Source: Pseudomonadota bacterium | Lineage (GTDB): Bacteria > Pseudomonadota > Gammaproteobacteria > Burkholderiales > Burkholderiaceae_E | Direction of reading: 5' to 3' | Length of the DNA: 64,000 nt | Assembly (NCBI GenBank): GCA_029779435.1 | Contig: JAKPAM010000076.1 | Coordinates: 49,565 to 113,564, forward strand | Part shown: positions 8,435 to 16,259 of the stretch, piece after piece | Layout: every line of letters begins with the position of its first letter | How positions within the stretch are numbered: the first letter of the stretch is position 1 | The notes under the pieces: generated by a model | What the model saw: the letters and a program-made list of their open reading frames with translations, nothing else | Told to the model about the DNA's origin: nothing | Database searches by the model: none | Program-made: the position numbers and the translations under genes

Positions 8435-9802
8435 ATGACGTTCGATTTCGATCTGTATGTGGTGGGCGCCGGTTCCGGCGGCGTGCGGGCGGCGCGATTC
8501 GCGGCCGGCTTCGGCGCGCGGGTGGCCGTGGCCGAGAACCGGTACCTGGGCGGCACCTGCGTCAACGTCGGCTGCGTGCCGAAGAAGCTGCTCGTCTACG
8601 GCTCGCATTTTCACGAGGATTTCGCACGCGCCGAAGGCTTCGGCTGGACGATCGGCGAAACGCGCTTCGACTGGGCGACGCTGATCGGCAACAAGAACGC
8701 CGAGATCGAACGGCTCAACGGCATCTACCGCAACCTGCTCGTCAACAATGGCGTCACGATCCACAACGGCCATGCGCGCATCGTCGACCCGCACACGATC
8801 GAGGTCGACGGCCAGCGCCATACCGCGCGCCACGTCCTGATCGCGACCGGCACGTGGCCCAGGCTGCCGGACGTGCCCGGCGTCGAACATGCGATCTCGT
8901 CGAACGAAGCGTTCTTCCTGAAGACGCTGCCGGCCCGCGTGATCGTCGTCGGCGGCGGCTACATCGCGACCGAGTTCGCCGGTATCTTCAACGGTCTGGG
9001 ATCGCGCACGACGCAGTTGTACCGCCGCGAGCTGTTCCTTCGCGGCTTCGACCAGGACGTGCGCGAACACCTGCGTGACCAGATGACGCAGGCAGGCGTC
9101 GCGCTGCGCTTCCACAGCGACATCGCCCGGATCGACAAGCGCGCCGACGGCGGCCTGACGGCCACGCTGAATGACGGCGGCACGATCGACACCGATTGCG
9201 TGCTGTACGCCACCGGCCGGCGTGCGATGCTCGACGGCCTGGGCCTGGAGAACACCGGCGTGGCGCTGACCGACGACGGCTTCATCGCGGTCGACCGCGA
9301 CTACCAGACCGCCGAGCCGTCGATCCTGGCGATCGGCGACGTGATCGGCGACCAGCACGGACGCATGCAGCTGACGCCGGTCGCCACGGCCGAAGGCATG
9401 GCCGTCGCGCGGCGCCTGTTCCAGCCCGGCGAGCATGCACCGGTCGATTACCGTGACATCCCGACGGCGGTGTTCAGCCAGCCGTCGATCGGGACCGTCG
9501 GCATGACCGAGCAGCAGGCCCGCGACGCGGGACAGGCGATCACCGTCTTCACGACGCGCTTCAAGCCGATGAACCTGTCGATGACGAAGGTGCCGGGCCA
9601 GGTGCTGATGAAACTGATCGTCGACGCGCACAGCGATCGCGTGCTGGGCTGCCACATGGTCGGGCCGGACGCCGGCGAGATCATCCAGGGCCTGGCCGTC
9701 GCGATGAAGGCCGGCGCCACCAAGCGCATGTTCGATGAAACGATAGGCATCCATCCGACCGCGGCCGAAGAGTTCGTCACGATGCGCACGCCGCAGCCCT
9801 GA
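8435..9802 (+). CDS. gor: glutathione-disulfide reductase
   Basis: A 455-residue flavoprotein that reduces glutathione disulfide with NADPH in the cytoplasm. The FAD-binding GAGSGG motif is at residues 11-16; the redox pair lies in [13 protein letters not shown] (Cys42 and Cys47). The second Rossmann motif [11 protein letters not shown] is followed by [12 protein letters not shown], whose arginines fit NADPH. The catalytic C-terminal HPTAAEE is at about residue 440. These features favour gor over lipoamide dehydrogenase or mercuric reductase. The start is the ATG before [10 protein letters not shown]; a GGAG site lies close upstream. gshA, for glutathione synthesis, is 2 kb downstream but in a separate unit. 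Confidence 0.93.
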   Translation: MTFDFDLYVVGAGSGGVRAARFAAGFGARVAVAENRYLGGTCVNVGCVPKKLLVYGSHFHEDFARAEGFGWTIGETRFDWATLIGNKNAEIERLNGIYRNLLVNNGVTIHNGHARIVDPHTIEVDGQRHTARHVLIATGTWPRLPDVPGVEHAISSNEAFFLKTLPARVIVVGGGYIATEFAGIFNGLGSRTTQLYRRELFLRGFDQDVREHLRDQMTQAGVALRFHSDIARIDKRADGGLTATLNDGGTIDTDCVLYATGRRAMLDGLGLENTGVALTDDGFIAVDRDYQTAEPSILAIGDVIGDQHGRMQLTPVATAEGMAVARRLFQPGEHAPVDYRDIPTAVFSQPSIGTVGMTEQQARDAGQAITVFTTRFKPMNLSMTKVPGQVLMKLIVDAHSDRVLGCHMVGPDAGEIIQGLAVAMKAGATKRMFDETIGIHPTAAEEFVTMRTPQP

Positions 9803-9810
9803 GCGGCCAA

Positions 9811-9842
9811 GGCCCGTTCACGTCGGGATCGAACCCGCGCGC
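9811..9842 (+). repeat. 32-bp dispersed intergenic repeat, copy C
   Basis: Starts GGCCCGTTCACGTCGGGATC and continues GAACCCGCGCGC. It agrees with copy D at about 24 of 32 positions and lies nine bases after the gor stop, reading the same way as gor and psd. A TAAAAT hexamer at 9858-9863, shortly beyond it, could be the -10 box for psd. Confidence 0.6.
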
Positions 9843-9891
9843 ACGGGCCCGGTGGACTAAAATCGCGGCTTTGCCGAACGACGGGCCGTCC

Positions 9892-10758
9892 ATGACCGAG
9901 CCAGAACCTCTCGCCCTCGGTCCGCGCCTGGCCGTGGCCTGGCAATACCTGCTGCCCAAGCAGGCGCTGACCGTGTTCGCCGGCCACGTCGCCGGCGCGC
10001 GCGGCGGCCTCGCCACCACGTGGATCATCGAGCGCTTCATCCGCAAGTACGGCGTCGACATGAGCGAGGCGCTGGACCCCGATCCGCGCCACTACCCGAC
10101 GTTCAACGAGTTCTTCACACGGGCGCTGCGCCCCGACGCGCGCCCGGTCGCGGACGCGGCGATCGTCTGCCCGGTCGACGGCGCGATCAGCCAGTTCGGG
10201 TCGATCGAGCGCGACCAGATCTTCCAGGCCAAGGGCCATCGCTACTCGACACACGCGCTGGTCGGCGGCGACACGGCGCTGGCCGCCCGTTTCGACGACG
10301 GGCATTTCGCGACGGTGTACCTGAGCCCGCGCGACTACCACCGCATCCACATGCCCTGCGATGGGCGGTTGCGACGGATGATCCACGTGCCGGGCGAACT
10401 GTTCTCGGTGAACCCGGCCACCGCGCGCGGCGTGCCGGGCCTGTTCGCGCGCAACGAACGCGTGGTCTGCGAGTTCGATTCGGTGCGCGGGCCGTTCGTG
10501 CTCGTGCTGGTCGGTGCGACGATCGTCGGCAGCATGGCGACGATCTGGCATGGTGTGGTCAACCCGCCGCGCGTACGGCGGCCGCGCGAATGGCGCTATG
10601 ACGATCAATCGATCGTGCTGCGCAAGGGACAGGAGATGGGGCGCTTCCTGCTGGGATCCACCGTCGTGATGCTGTTCCCGGCCGGCCCGATGCGGTTCGC
10701 GGCGGAGTGGGCGCCGGGTGGCGCCGTGCGGCTCGGCGAGGCGATGATCCGCGCCTGA
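9892..10758 (+). CDS. psd: phosphatidylserine decarboxylase
   Basis: A 288-residue proenzyme that makes phosphatidylethanolamine at the inner membrane. The family landmarks are FNEFFTRALRPDARP near residue 75, CPVDGAISQFG, the YLSPRDYHRIHMPCDG block with the catalytic His, and the C-terminal LLGST at residues 253-257. There the chain cuts itself before Ser256 to create the pyruvoyl prosthetic group. Length is normal for the bacterial Psd-I form. The start MTEPEPLALG is preferred over an in-frame ATG-like start seven codons upstream because family homology begins here. It follows gor by 89 bp, with repeat copy C between. Confidence 0.95.
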   Translation: MTEPEPLALGPRLAVAWQYLLPKQALTVFAGHVAGARGGLATTWIIERFIRKYGVDMSEALDPDPRHYPTFNEFFTRALRPDARPVADAAIVCPVDGAISQFGSIERDQIFQAKGHRYSTHALVGGDTALAARFDDGHFATVYLSPRDYHRIHMPCDGRLRRMIHVPGELFSVNPATARGVPGLFARNERVVCEFDSVRGPFVLVLVGATIVGSMATIWHGVVNPPRVRRPREWRYDDQSIVLRKGQEMGRFLLGSTVVMLFPAGPMRFAAEWAPGGAVRLGEAMIRA

Positions 10759-10806
10759 AGGCCCCGGCCCCGGCGGCCGGAACGGCCCGGGTGCCAACCG
10801 CGCCCC

Positions 10807-10839
10807 AAAAGAAAAAGCCCGCGTCTCGCGACGCGGGCT
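10807..10839 (-). terminator. intrinsic terminator, minus strand
   Basis: A perfect 10-bp stem (10816-10825 with 10830-10839, AGCCCGCGTC) with a four-base loop is followed on the minus strand by TTTTCTTTT. It ends the small RNA proposed just upstream and would also stop read-through from the thioesterase gene. Confidence 0.9.
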
Positions 10840-10871
10840 AATCCACCAAAGGAGGAGGTGGAGGAGACAGT
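10807..10871 (-). ncRNA. putative small RNA with anti-Shine-Dalgarno loop
   Basis: About 65 nt long, read on the minus strand. A well-spaced sigma70-type promoter lies immediately upstream and an intrinsic terminator ends it. The 5' part contains CTCCTCC; then CCACC (10857-10861 on the plus strand) and GGTGG (10843-10847) form a short stem whose nine-base loop UCCUCCUUU exposes CCUCC, the sequence complementary to ribosome-binding sites. A second hairpin is the terminator. This architecture recalls the CCUCC-loop (cuckoo-type) small RNAs known in proteobacteria, but no homology search was possible. No credible reading frame covers it. The 3' end may alternatively be processed from the thioesterase mRNA. 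Confidence 0.6.
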
Positions 10872-10875
10872 TCCC

Positions 10876-10904
10876 ACTATACAGAGGGGGTTGCTGCGAC
10901 GCAA
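10876..10904 (-). promoter_or_regulatory. sigma70-type promoter for the putative small RNA
   Basis: On the minus strand, TTGCGT (10904-10899) and TATAGT (10881-10876) are separated by exactly 17 bases. TATAGT differs from the consensus by one base. Transcription would begin near 10871-10868, immediately before the CCUCC-rich RNA. It lies in a 284-bp spacer between convergent psd and the thioesterase gene, with no other gene to serve. Confidence 0.6.
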
Positions 10905-11042
10905 CATCCCCATGCTCCTCTTTTGTGTCGGATGCCACAAACCGGCCTGCCGCCCGCCTGCCGCCACCGACCGTTCGTCGGCCGGCCGGGACGGACCCGC
11001 ACCAGCACGGCCCAAAACCGGGCCGCCGGCCGCTTTTCGCGC

Positions 11043-11513
11043 CTATCGCGGCGTGGGCGGCTTGGACGACAGCACCTTCCAGGTCGAGGTCGCGAACGCG
11101 GCCAGCTCGCCCTCGCCGTCGTACAACCGCGATTCGAGGAAGCAGATGCTGTTGCCGCGCCGGATCAGACTGCCGACGGCCTTGACCGGCCCCTTGGTGA
11201 TGGCGCGCACGTACTGCGTCTTCATCTCCAGCGTCGTGCCGCGCGACTGCAGGTGGTTCAGCAGATGTCCCATCGAGACGTCCATCGCCGTCGCGATGAC
11301 GCCGCCATGCAGGCTGCCCTGCGGGTTGAACATGAAGTCGTGCGGTTCGAACGTCACTTCGCAACGCTCGTCGGCATAGGTCATCGCGAAGCCGAACAGC
11401 TTGGCCAGAAAGAAGCTGCCGAATTTCTGGTCGTGTTCATCGATGGCACGGCCGAACAACTGCTGGGCGGCGGCCACATCGACGGTCTTGCGGGGCTCGG
11501 TCATGTCGGACAT
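11043..11513 (-). CDS. PaaI-family hotdog-fold thioesterase
   Basis: A 156-residue single hotdog domain beginning MSDMTEPRKTV. The PNPQGSLHGGVIAT-type block (FNPQGSLHGGVIATAMD) is the family's active-site loop and helix; EMKTQYVRAIT is the conserved central strand. PaaI-type enzymes hydrolyse acyl- or aryl-CoA thioesters and act as small oligomers in the cytoplasm. Two nearby ATGs, three codons apart, are both possible starts, and an upstream in-frame start would add a hydrophobic tail not typical of the family. Downstream on the same strand lies the small RNA with its terminator. Confidence 0.85.
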   Translation of the reverse strand: MSDMTEPRKTVDVAAAQQLFGRAIDEHDQKFGSFFLAKLFGFAMTYADERCEVTFEPHDFMFNPQGSLHGGVIATAMDVSMGHLLNHLQSRGTTLEMKTQYVRAITKGPVKAVGSLIRRGNSICFLESRLYDGEGELAAFATSTWKVLSSKPPTPR

Positions 11514-11747
11514 CGCATCAGGTCCAGGAATCGAAGAAGAAAAACAGGAGGACAATGTACCAAGGATCCATGCCAAGGATCGGAACCCGTTCCCTGACGG
11601 TTCGCGCCACGGCCCGGTAAGCCCTGCCGACGGCCCCGATGCGCATCGCCATCGCGGGGAGTCGGCGAGGCGGCTTCGACGGGGTCGCCAGCAACATCAC
11701 GCGCGGTCTGTTATTTTTGCGGCCGGTCACGCTCGAGGAGGGCCTGA

Positions 11748-13295
11748 GTGCATCACCAGAACATCAGCGATCGCCTGCAAGCCCTTTCGCCCGCGCGTCT
11801 GCAGCGGATGATGCGCGGCATCGAGAAGGAAAGCCTGCGCGTCCGGCCCGACGGACAGCTCGCGCTCACCCCGCATCCGGCGGCCCTCGGCTCGGCTCTC
11901 ACGCATCCGCACATCACGACGGATTTCAGCGAAGCGCAACTCGAATTCGTCACCGGCGCGCACACCAGCATCGACGCCTGCCTGCGCGAACTCGCGGACA
12001 TCCATCGCTACACGTACGCGGTAATGGGCGCGCAGGCCGCCGATCCCTCCGCGTCCGAACGCCTGTGGGTGTCGAGCATGCCGTGCCGGCTTCCGGCCGA
12101 GAACGAGATTCCGCTGGGCCAATACGGCAGCTCCAACGTCGGCCGCTCCAAGACCGTGTATCGCAGCGGCCTGTCGTACCGGTATGGCCGAAACATGCAG
12201 ACGATCTCGGGCATCCACTACAACTGGTCGCTGCCCGGCCTGGGCAACGATGACTACTTCGGGTTGATCCGCAATTTCCGGCGCCACTCTTTCCTCTTGC
12301 TGCTGCTGTTCGGCGCGTCGCCGGCCGTCTGCTCGAGCTTCGTCGCGGGACGCGACCACCAGCTCGAATCGCTGGCCGGACGCTCGATGTACCTGCCGTA
12401 CGCGACGTCGCTGCGCATGGGGCGGCTCGGCTACCAGAGCGATGCGCAGGCGAGCCTGAAGGCCAGCTTCAACAGCCTGGACAGCTACGGCGCATCGCTG
12501 CAGGACGCCTTGACGCGTCCTTACCCCGCTTATGAAGCGATCGGCGTGCGCGACCCCGATGGCGGTTACCGGCAACTCGCGACGACGCTGCTGCAAATCG
12601 AGAACGAGCTGTACGGCACGATCCGGCCCAAGCGCGTCACGCGCAGCGGCGAACGGCCGCTGCACGCGCTGCGCGAACGCGGCGTCGAATACGTCGAAGT
12701 GCGGCTGATGGACCTGAATCCGTTCGAACCGATCGGCATCGATGCGTTGACGGCCCGCGTGCTGGACGTGTTCCTGCTGTCGTGCCTGCTGCGCGACAGC
12801 CCGCCGGACACTCCCGACGAGGTGGCCGCGCTGGCGCGCAATCAGCACAAGGTCGCCGCGCGCGGACGCGAACCCGGGCTGCGGCTCGAATGCGATGGCC
12901 GCGAGGTCCCGCTGGCCGATTGGGCGGCCGAGATCATCGCGCCCTTCGACGAGATCGCCGCGACGCTCGACGCGCTCGAGGGTGGCGAAGCCAGCCAGCG
13001 CGCCGTCGCGACGATTCGCGAGCGCCTCGCGCATCCCGAAACGCTGCCGTCGAGCCGTGTGCTGGCAGCGATGCGCGATGATTTCGACGGCTCGCATCTC
13101 GCCTTCATCAACGCGCGGTCCGAAGCGGCTCGCGCCGTGATGACGGCCGAGCCGCTGTCCGACGAGGCCCGCCGGCGCTTCGAAGCGATGGCGGCCGCTT
13201 CGCTCGAAGAGCAGCGGCGGATCGAAGCGGCCGATCGCGTGCCGTTCGAGGCATACCGGCAGCAGTTGCTCGCGCCCGGCAATCTGACGGTCTGA
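11748..13295 (+). CDS. gshA: glutamate-cysteine ligase
   Basis: A 515-residue enzyme for the first step of glutathione synthesis, joining glutamate and cysteine with ATP in the cytoplasm. It matches the proteobacterial type: GIEKESLRV near residue 25 (metal-binding glutamates), TDFSEAQLEFVT, ERLWVSSMPC, and GIHYNWSLP near residue 160. VEYVEVRLMDLNPF around residue 320 is also diagnostic. The start is the GTG preceded by GAGGAG at good distance; the sequence MHHQNISDRL follows the family's usual N-terminus. It stands alone, facing the convergent RGG-rich gene. Confidence 0.95.
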   Translation: MHHQNISDRLQALSPARLQRMMRGIEKESLRVRPDGQLALTPHPAALGSALTHPHITTDFSEAQLEFVTGAHTSIDACLRELADIHRYTYAVMGAQAADPSASERLWVSSMPCRLPAENEIPLGQYGSSNVGRSKTVYRSGLSYRYGRNMQTISGIHYNWSLPGLGNDDYFGLIRNFRRHSFLLLLLFGASPAVCSSFVAGRDHQLESLAGRSMYLPYATSLRMGRLGYQSDAQASLKASFNSLDSYGASLQDALTRPYPAYEAIGVRDPDGGYRQLATTLLQIENELYGTIRPKRVTRSGERPLHALRERGVEYVEVRLMDLNPFEPIGIDALTARVLDVFLLSCLLRDSPPDTPDEVAALARNQHKVAARGREPGLRLECDGREVPLADWAAEIIAPFDEIAATLDALEGGEASQRAVATIRERLAHPETLPSSRVLAAMRDDFDGSHLAFINARSEAARAVMTAEPLSDEARRRFEAMAAASLEEQRRIEAADRVPFEAYRQQLLAPGNLTV

Positions 13296-13307
13296 ACGGC
13301 GGCCGGA

Positions 13308-13332
13308 ACGACGCTCCGAAAGGGAGCGCCGT
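13308..13332. terminator. weak hairpin between convergent genes
   Basis: ACGACGCTCC and GGAGCGCCGT pair over nine of ten positions around a short GAAAG-type loop in the 52 bp between convergent gshA and the Arg/Gly-rich gene. No T-run follows on either strand, so its role as a terminator is only suggested. Confidence 0.35.
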
Positions 13333-13347
13333 CGCGGACGCGGGCGA

Positions 13348-15192
13348 TCAGCGTCCGGACTCGTCCTTGTTCGGGTCGTCGGTGCGCGCCGCCGACAGCG
13401 CGGCGCGCAGCTTGTCGCTCATCAACGAATTGCGGGGAAAGCTCGCACCGCGGCCGTCACGATTCCCGCGATCCGGGCCGCGATCCGGACGTCCCGGTCC
13501 ACGGAAATCGCCCCGGCCGCGATCGCCGCCGCCGGGGCGACCCGCGCCCTGGCGATCCGCACCGTCGCGATCCTGACGCGGCCGTCCGTCGCCCTGTCGC
13601 GGCGCGCCCGCACCAGCGGCTTGCGGGCGTCCACCGCCCCCGGGTCCGCCCTCACGTCGTCCGGCGCCGGAAGGACCGGCGCGCTGGCCCTCAGGCCGTC
13701 CGCCGGGTCCGCGCGGACGATCCGTACGATGACCGCCCTCTTGCGCACGCGGGGGTCCGCCATCCCGCCGGCCGCCGCCGTGCGGCTGATCCCGCCCGCC
13801 ATCGGAGCGCCGATCGGACGCCGCGCCCTGTCCGGGACCTTGCCCCTGTCCCTGTCCTTGAGCCGGCCGCGGTCCCTGCCTCCGTCCTTGTCCCTGGCCT
13901 GCGCCTTGCGCCCTCGACGGATCGCGACCGGGGTCACCACGGCCGTCGGCCCCTCTCGCGCCGTCCGGCCGGCCGCCGCGATCGCCGGGACGACCGCCAT
14001 GCGGGCGGCCGCGACCATCACGCGGCCCGCGTTCACGGGGGGCACCGCTGCGTGACGACGCGGCGCGTTCGACACGCTCCCGCGTCGGCCAGCGCCAGGC
14101 CGGTGCTTGTCCTTCCGCCCGCGCGCCCCGTTCGCGCTGGGCGCCGCCGCGCTGGGACGCGATGCGCTCGATCCGCTCGCGCGTCGGCCAACGCCAGGGC
14201 CGCATGTCGCCATCGCCCCGCGGCCCGCGTTCACGGCCGGCGGCTGCGGCACCGGGCGCCGGACGCCCTTCTGCCGGGCGCCCCTGCACCGCGCGCCCGC
14301 CCTGCGCGCCCGAAGCGCCCGCCCCGCCGACCGTGCCGGCCGACGCCGATGCCGCCTGCGCGTTCTGGCGGAATTCATCGGCGACGCGGATCTTGCCGGC
14401 GGCCGAGAACGTGGCCTGCGTCGCGCGCCGCTGCGGGCCCTCGCCGAACGACAGCGTGCAGGCATCGAGCGCATCCCAGACGATGCGGCGCAAGCTGCCG
14501 AGCACGGCCCGGTGCACGACGTGCGCGCGCACGGCCAGCGTCAACGGGTCCGCGTTCGCGACATCGAAGCCCGGCGCGAACTCGACCTGCACCCGCAGCG
14601 GCGCGGGAGCCAGGGCCACCATCGTACGGATCACCGCCTGGCGCAGCGCGCTGGCGCCCGGGCCGCTGGCGATCGCGGTCGGCGCCGAGGACGCGCCGGC
14701 GATCGCCGAGGACGCCGTCGACGGAGCCACGGTGGCGGAAGCAGCGGTGGCGGAAAAAGCGGCCTCTCGTTCATCGGAGACCGGAGCCGATGTCTTCCAG
14801 CCGTTCCATCCCGATGATGCGGGCGCGGGCGCGCGAGCGGGACCCGATGTCGAGGCGGCACGCGCCTCCGCGGGATCCGACGCCGGCGCGGCCAATACCG
14901 CGCGCGGGCGCATCTCGGCGATGAACGCATCGATCTTGGCCAGCGACGCGTCGAGCGTCATCGCCAGGCCGACGCTGGCCTGCGCCGCGCGCAGGGTCTG
15001 CTGCTCGGCGACGAAGGCCGCCTGCGACTTCAGCAGCGTCGACAACCGGATGCCCCCGCCAAGCGCCGAAATGCGCGTCACGCACGCCTGCAGCGCCGCC
15101 AGGGCCTGATCGGAGCGCCGGTGCAGATCGGCGATGCGCGCATCGAGCGACGGGCCGCCCGACTCTTGCGCGTTGACGTTGTCGTGCGACAC
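13348..15192 (-). CDS. Arg/Gly-rich intrinsically disordered protein of unknown function
   Basis: About 614 residues; I do not recognise a named family. Residues 1-110 look helical (DARIADLHRRSDQALAALQA and a following Leu-rich stretch). An Ala/Pro/Ser linker leads to a compact segment near residues 180-270 (VIRTMVALAPAPLRVQVEF onward). The rest, from about 290, is almost entirely Gly, Arg, Gln, Pro and Asp: two copies of WRWPTRER followed by RGG-type sequence, then QGQG, RPGG and RGG repeats, ending in a less biased tail with LRAALSAARTDD. Such tails bind RNA or drive phase separation in other proteins. The GTG at 15192 has AAGGA upstream; an earlier ATG at 15228 is the alternative. Confidence 0.75.
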   Translation of the reverse strand: MSHDNVNAQESGGPSLDARIADLHRRSDQALAALQACVTRISALGGGIRLSTLLKSQAAFVAEQQTLRAAQASVGLAMTLDASLAKIDAFIAEMRPRAVLAAPASDPAEARAASTSGPARAPAPASSGWNGWKTSAPVSDEREAAFSATAASATVAPSTASSAIAGASSAPTAIASGPGASALRQAVIRTMVALAPAPLRVQVEFAPGFDVANADPLTLAVRAHVVHRAVLGSLRRIVWDALDACTLSFGEGPQRRATQATFSAAGKIRVADEFRQNAQAASASAGTVGGAGASGAQGGRAVQGRPAEGRPAPGAAAAGRERGPRGDGDMRPWRWPTRERIERIASQRGGAQRERGARAEGQAPAWRWPTRERVERAASSRSGAPRERGPRDGRGRPHGGRPGDRGGRPDGARGADGRGDPGRDPSRAQGAGQGQGRRQGPRPAQGQGQGQGPGQGAASDRRSDGGRDQPHGGGRRDGGPPRAQEGGHRTDRPRGPGGRPEGQRAGPSGAGRREGGPGGGGRPQAAGAGAPRQGDGRPRQDRDGADRQGAGRPGGGDRGRGDFRGPGRPDRGPDRGNRDGRGASFPRNSLMSDKLRAALSAARTDDPNKDESGR

Positions 15193-15233
15193 CTGGGGAT
15201 CCTTTTTCGAAGGCGAAACGTAAGCCAAAGCAA

Positions 15234-15251
15234 GTACGGCCGAAGCCGTAC
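15234..15251 (-). promoter_or_regulatory. cUUCGg-tetraloop hairpin in the leader of the RGG-rich gene
   Basis: On the minus strand GTACGGC-TTCG-GCCGTAC gives a perfect 7-bp stem closed by a C(UUCG)G tetraloop, one of the most stable RNA loops. It lies about 42 bases before the likely GTG start, so it would be in the 5' untranslated region if transcription begins upstream; a TAACAT hexamer at 15273-15268 is a possible -10 box. Confidence 0.6.
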
Positions 15252-15436
15252 GACCGGTCAGAACGCCATGTTACCAAGCCATGGAACGGCGATGCCGCGA
15301 CCGCGGCCGGACGCGACGCGTCCCCGCCCGCACGGGGACGCGTCATCGGGGAACCCGGACGCTTGCAGCGGATATCGGGGTCTGCGCTAGACTCCTCCAC
15401 GCCGCCGCCCCATCGGCCACCTCGACGGAGACTCCC

Positions 15437-15841
15437 GTGCCCGATTCCACCGATCTGAAGACCAGTGGTCTGAAGGCCACGTTCCCGCGGATGAAGATCC
15501 TCGACATCTTCCGCGACAGTCCGACGCGCCACATGAGCGCCGAGGACATCTACAAGCATCTGCTTGCCGACGAGACCGAGATCGGCCTGGCCACCGTCTA
15601 TCGCGTGCTCGCGCAGTTCGAGCAGGCGGGCCTGGTCAAGCGCACGCAACTGGGCGCCGGCAAGGCCGTGTACGAACTGAACGACGGCCAGCGCAACCAC
15701 GGCCACCTGATCTCGCTGCAGACCGGCGAGGTCCAGGAATTCTACGATCCGGAGATCGAGAAGCGCCTCAAGCGCATCGCGCAGCAGCTCGGCTACCATG
15801 TGGCCGAGTACACGATCACGATGTACGGCGACAAGCGCTGA
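15437..15841 (+). CDS. Fur-family transcriptional regulator with an incomplete metal-site set
   Basis: A 134-residue winged-helix protein. GLKATFPRMKILDIF, HMSAEDIY and EIGLATVYRVLAQFEQAGL are near-textbook Fur DNA-binding sequence. By alignment from memory to E. coli Fur, the regulatory metal ligands His33, Glu81, His88, His90 and Glu101 remain, but the HHDH cluster is NHGH, His125 is Tyr, and the structural CxxC is SLQT. The protein also ends shortly after MYGDKR with no cysteine-rich tail. It could be a divergent Fur or a paralogue with altered sensing. The GTG start has a GGAG site seven bases upstream. The next gene begins six bases after its stop, so the two are probably one operon. Confidence 0.85.
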   Translation: MPDSTDLKTSGLKATFPRMKILDIFRDSPTRHMSAEDIYKHLLADETEIGLATVYRVLAQFEQAGLVKRTQLGAGKAVYELNDGQRNHGHLISLQTGEVQEFYDPEIEKRLKRIAQQLGYHVAEYTITMYGDKR

Positions 15842-15846
15842 CGGTC

Positions 15847-16137
15847 ATGCTGTTCCTCGTCATCAGCACGCCGCAGCCCGAGCGCCCCAGCGTGGTCGCC
15901 GCCGATCGTCAGCGGTTCTGGCGCTGGATGCAGCCGCTGCTGGACGCCGGTACCGCGCGATCGGCTCACGCGCGCGTCGGCCGCGGCGTGGTCGCGCTGT
16001 TCGACGTCGACGCCAACGAGACGCTGCACCGGCTGATGACCGAGTGGGCCGAGATCGTTCCGGCGCACTTCGACGTCTATCCGCTTATCGATCCGAACGC
16101 CGCGCGGCATCTGCTCGCGCCTTCGATCACCACCTGA
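15847..16137 (+). CDS. small muconolactone-isomerase-like/DUF3303-like protein
   Basis: A 96-residue protein starting MLFLVISTPQPERPS and ending shortly after FDVYPLIDP. The pattern of an opening beta strand, a helix with FWRWMQPLLDAG, a central strand GVVALFDVDA, a helix and the closing HFDVYPL strand is that of dimeric alpha/beta ferredoxin-like proteins such as muconolactone isomerase and DUF3303. The family match is from pattern only. It begins six bases after the Fur-like stop, suggesting joint transcription, but no function can be assigned. Confidence 0.65.
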   Translation: MLFLVISTPQPERPSVVAADRQRFWRWMQPLLDAGTARSAHARVGRGVVALFDVDANETLHRLMTEWAEIVPAHFDVYPLIDPNAARHLLAPSITT

Positions 16138-16259
16138 AAAGCCGCGCGCATCGGCCCCGCGCCGCGCGCGTGTCGTGACGCGAAACGCCGGAGGGGGCGC
16201 GGTCATTACGTGATACTGTCGACGGCTGATCCAACGATCCCGCAGAGGAGACAGACACG

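Noticed and set aside
11518..11571. 17-codon hydrophobic frame MDPWYIVLLFFFFDSWT on the minus strand just before the thioesterase gene
   Set aside because: It ends five bases before the thioesterase ATG and looks like a leader peptide, but it has no ribosome-binding site and its four Phe codons could be chance.
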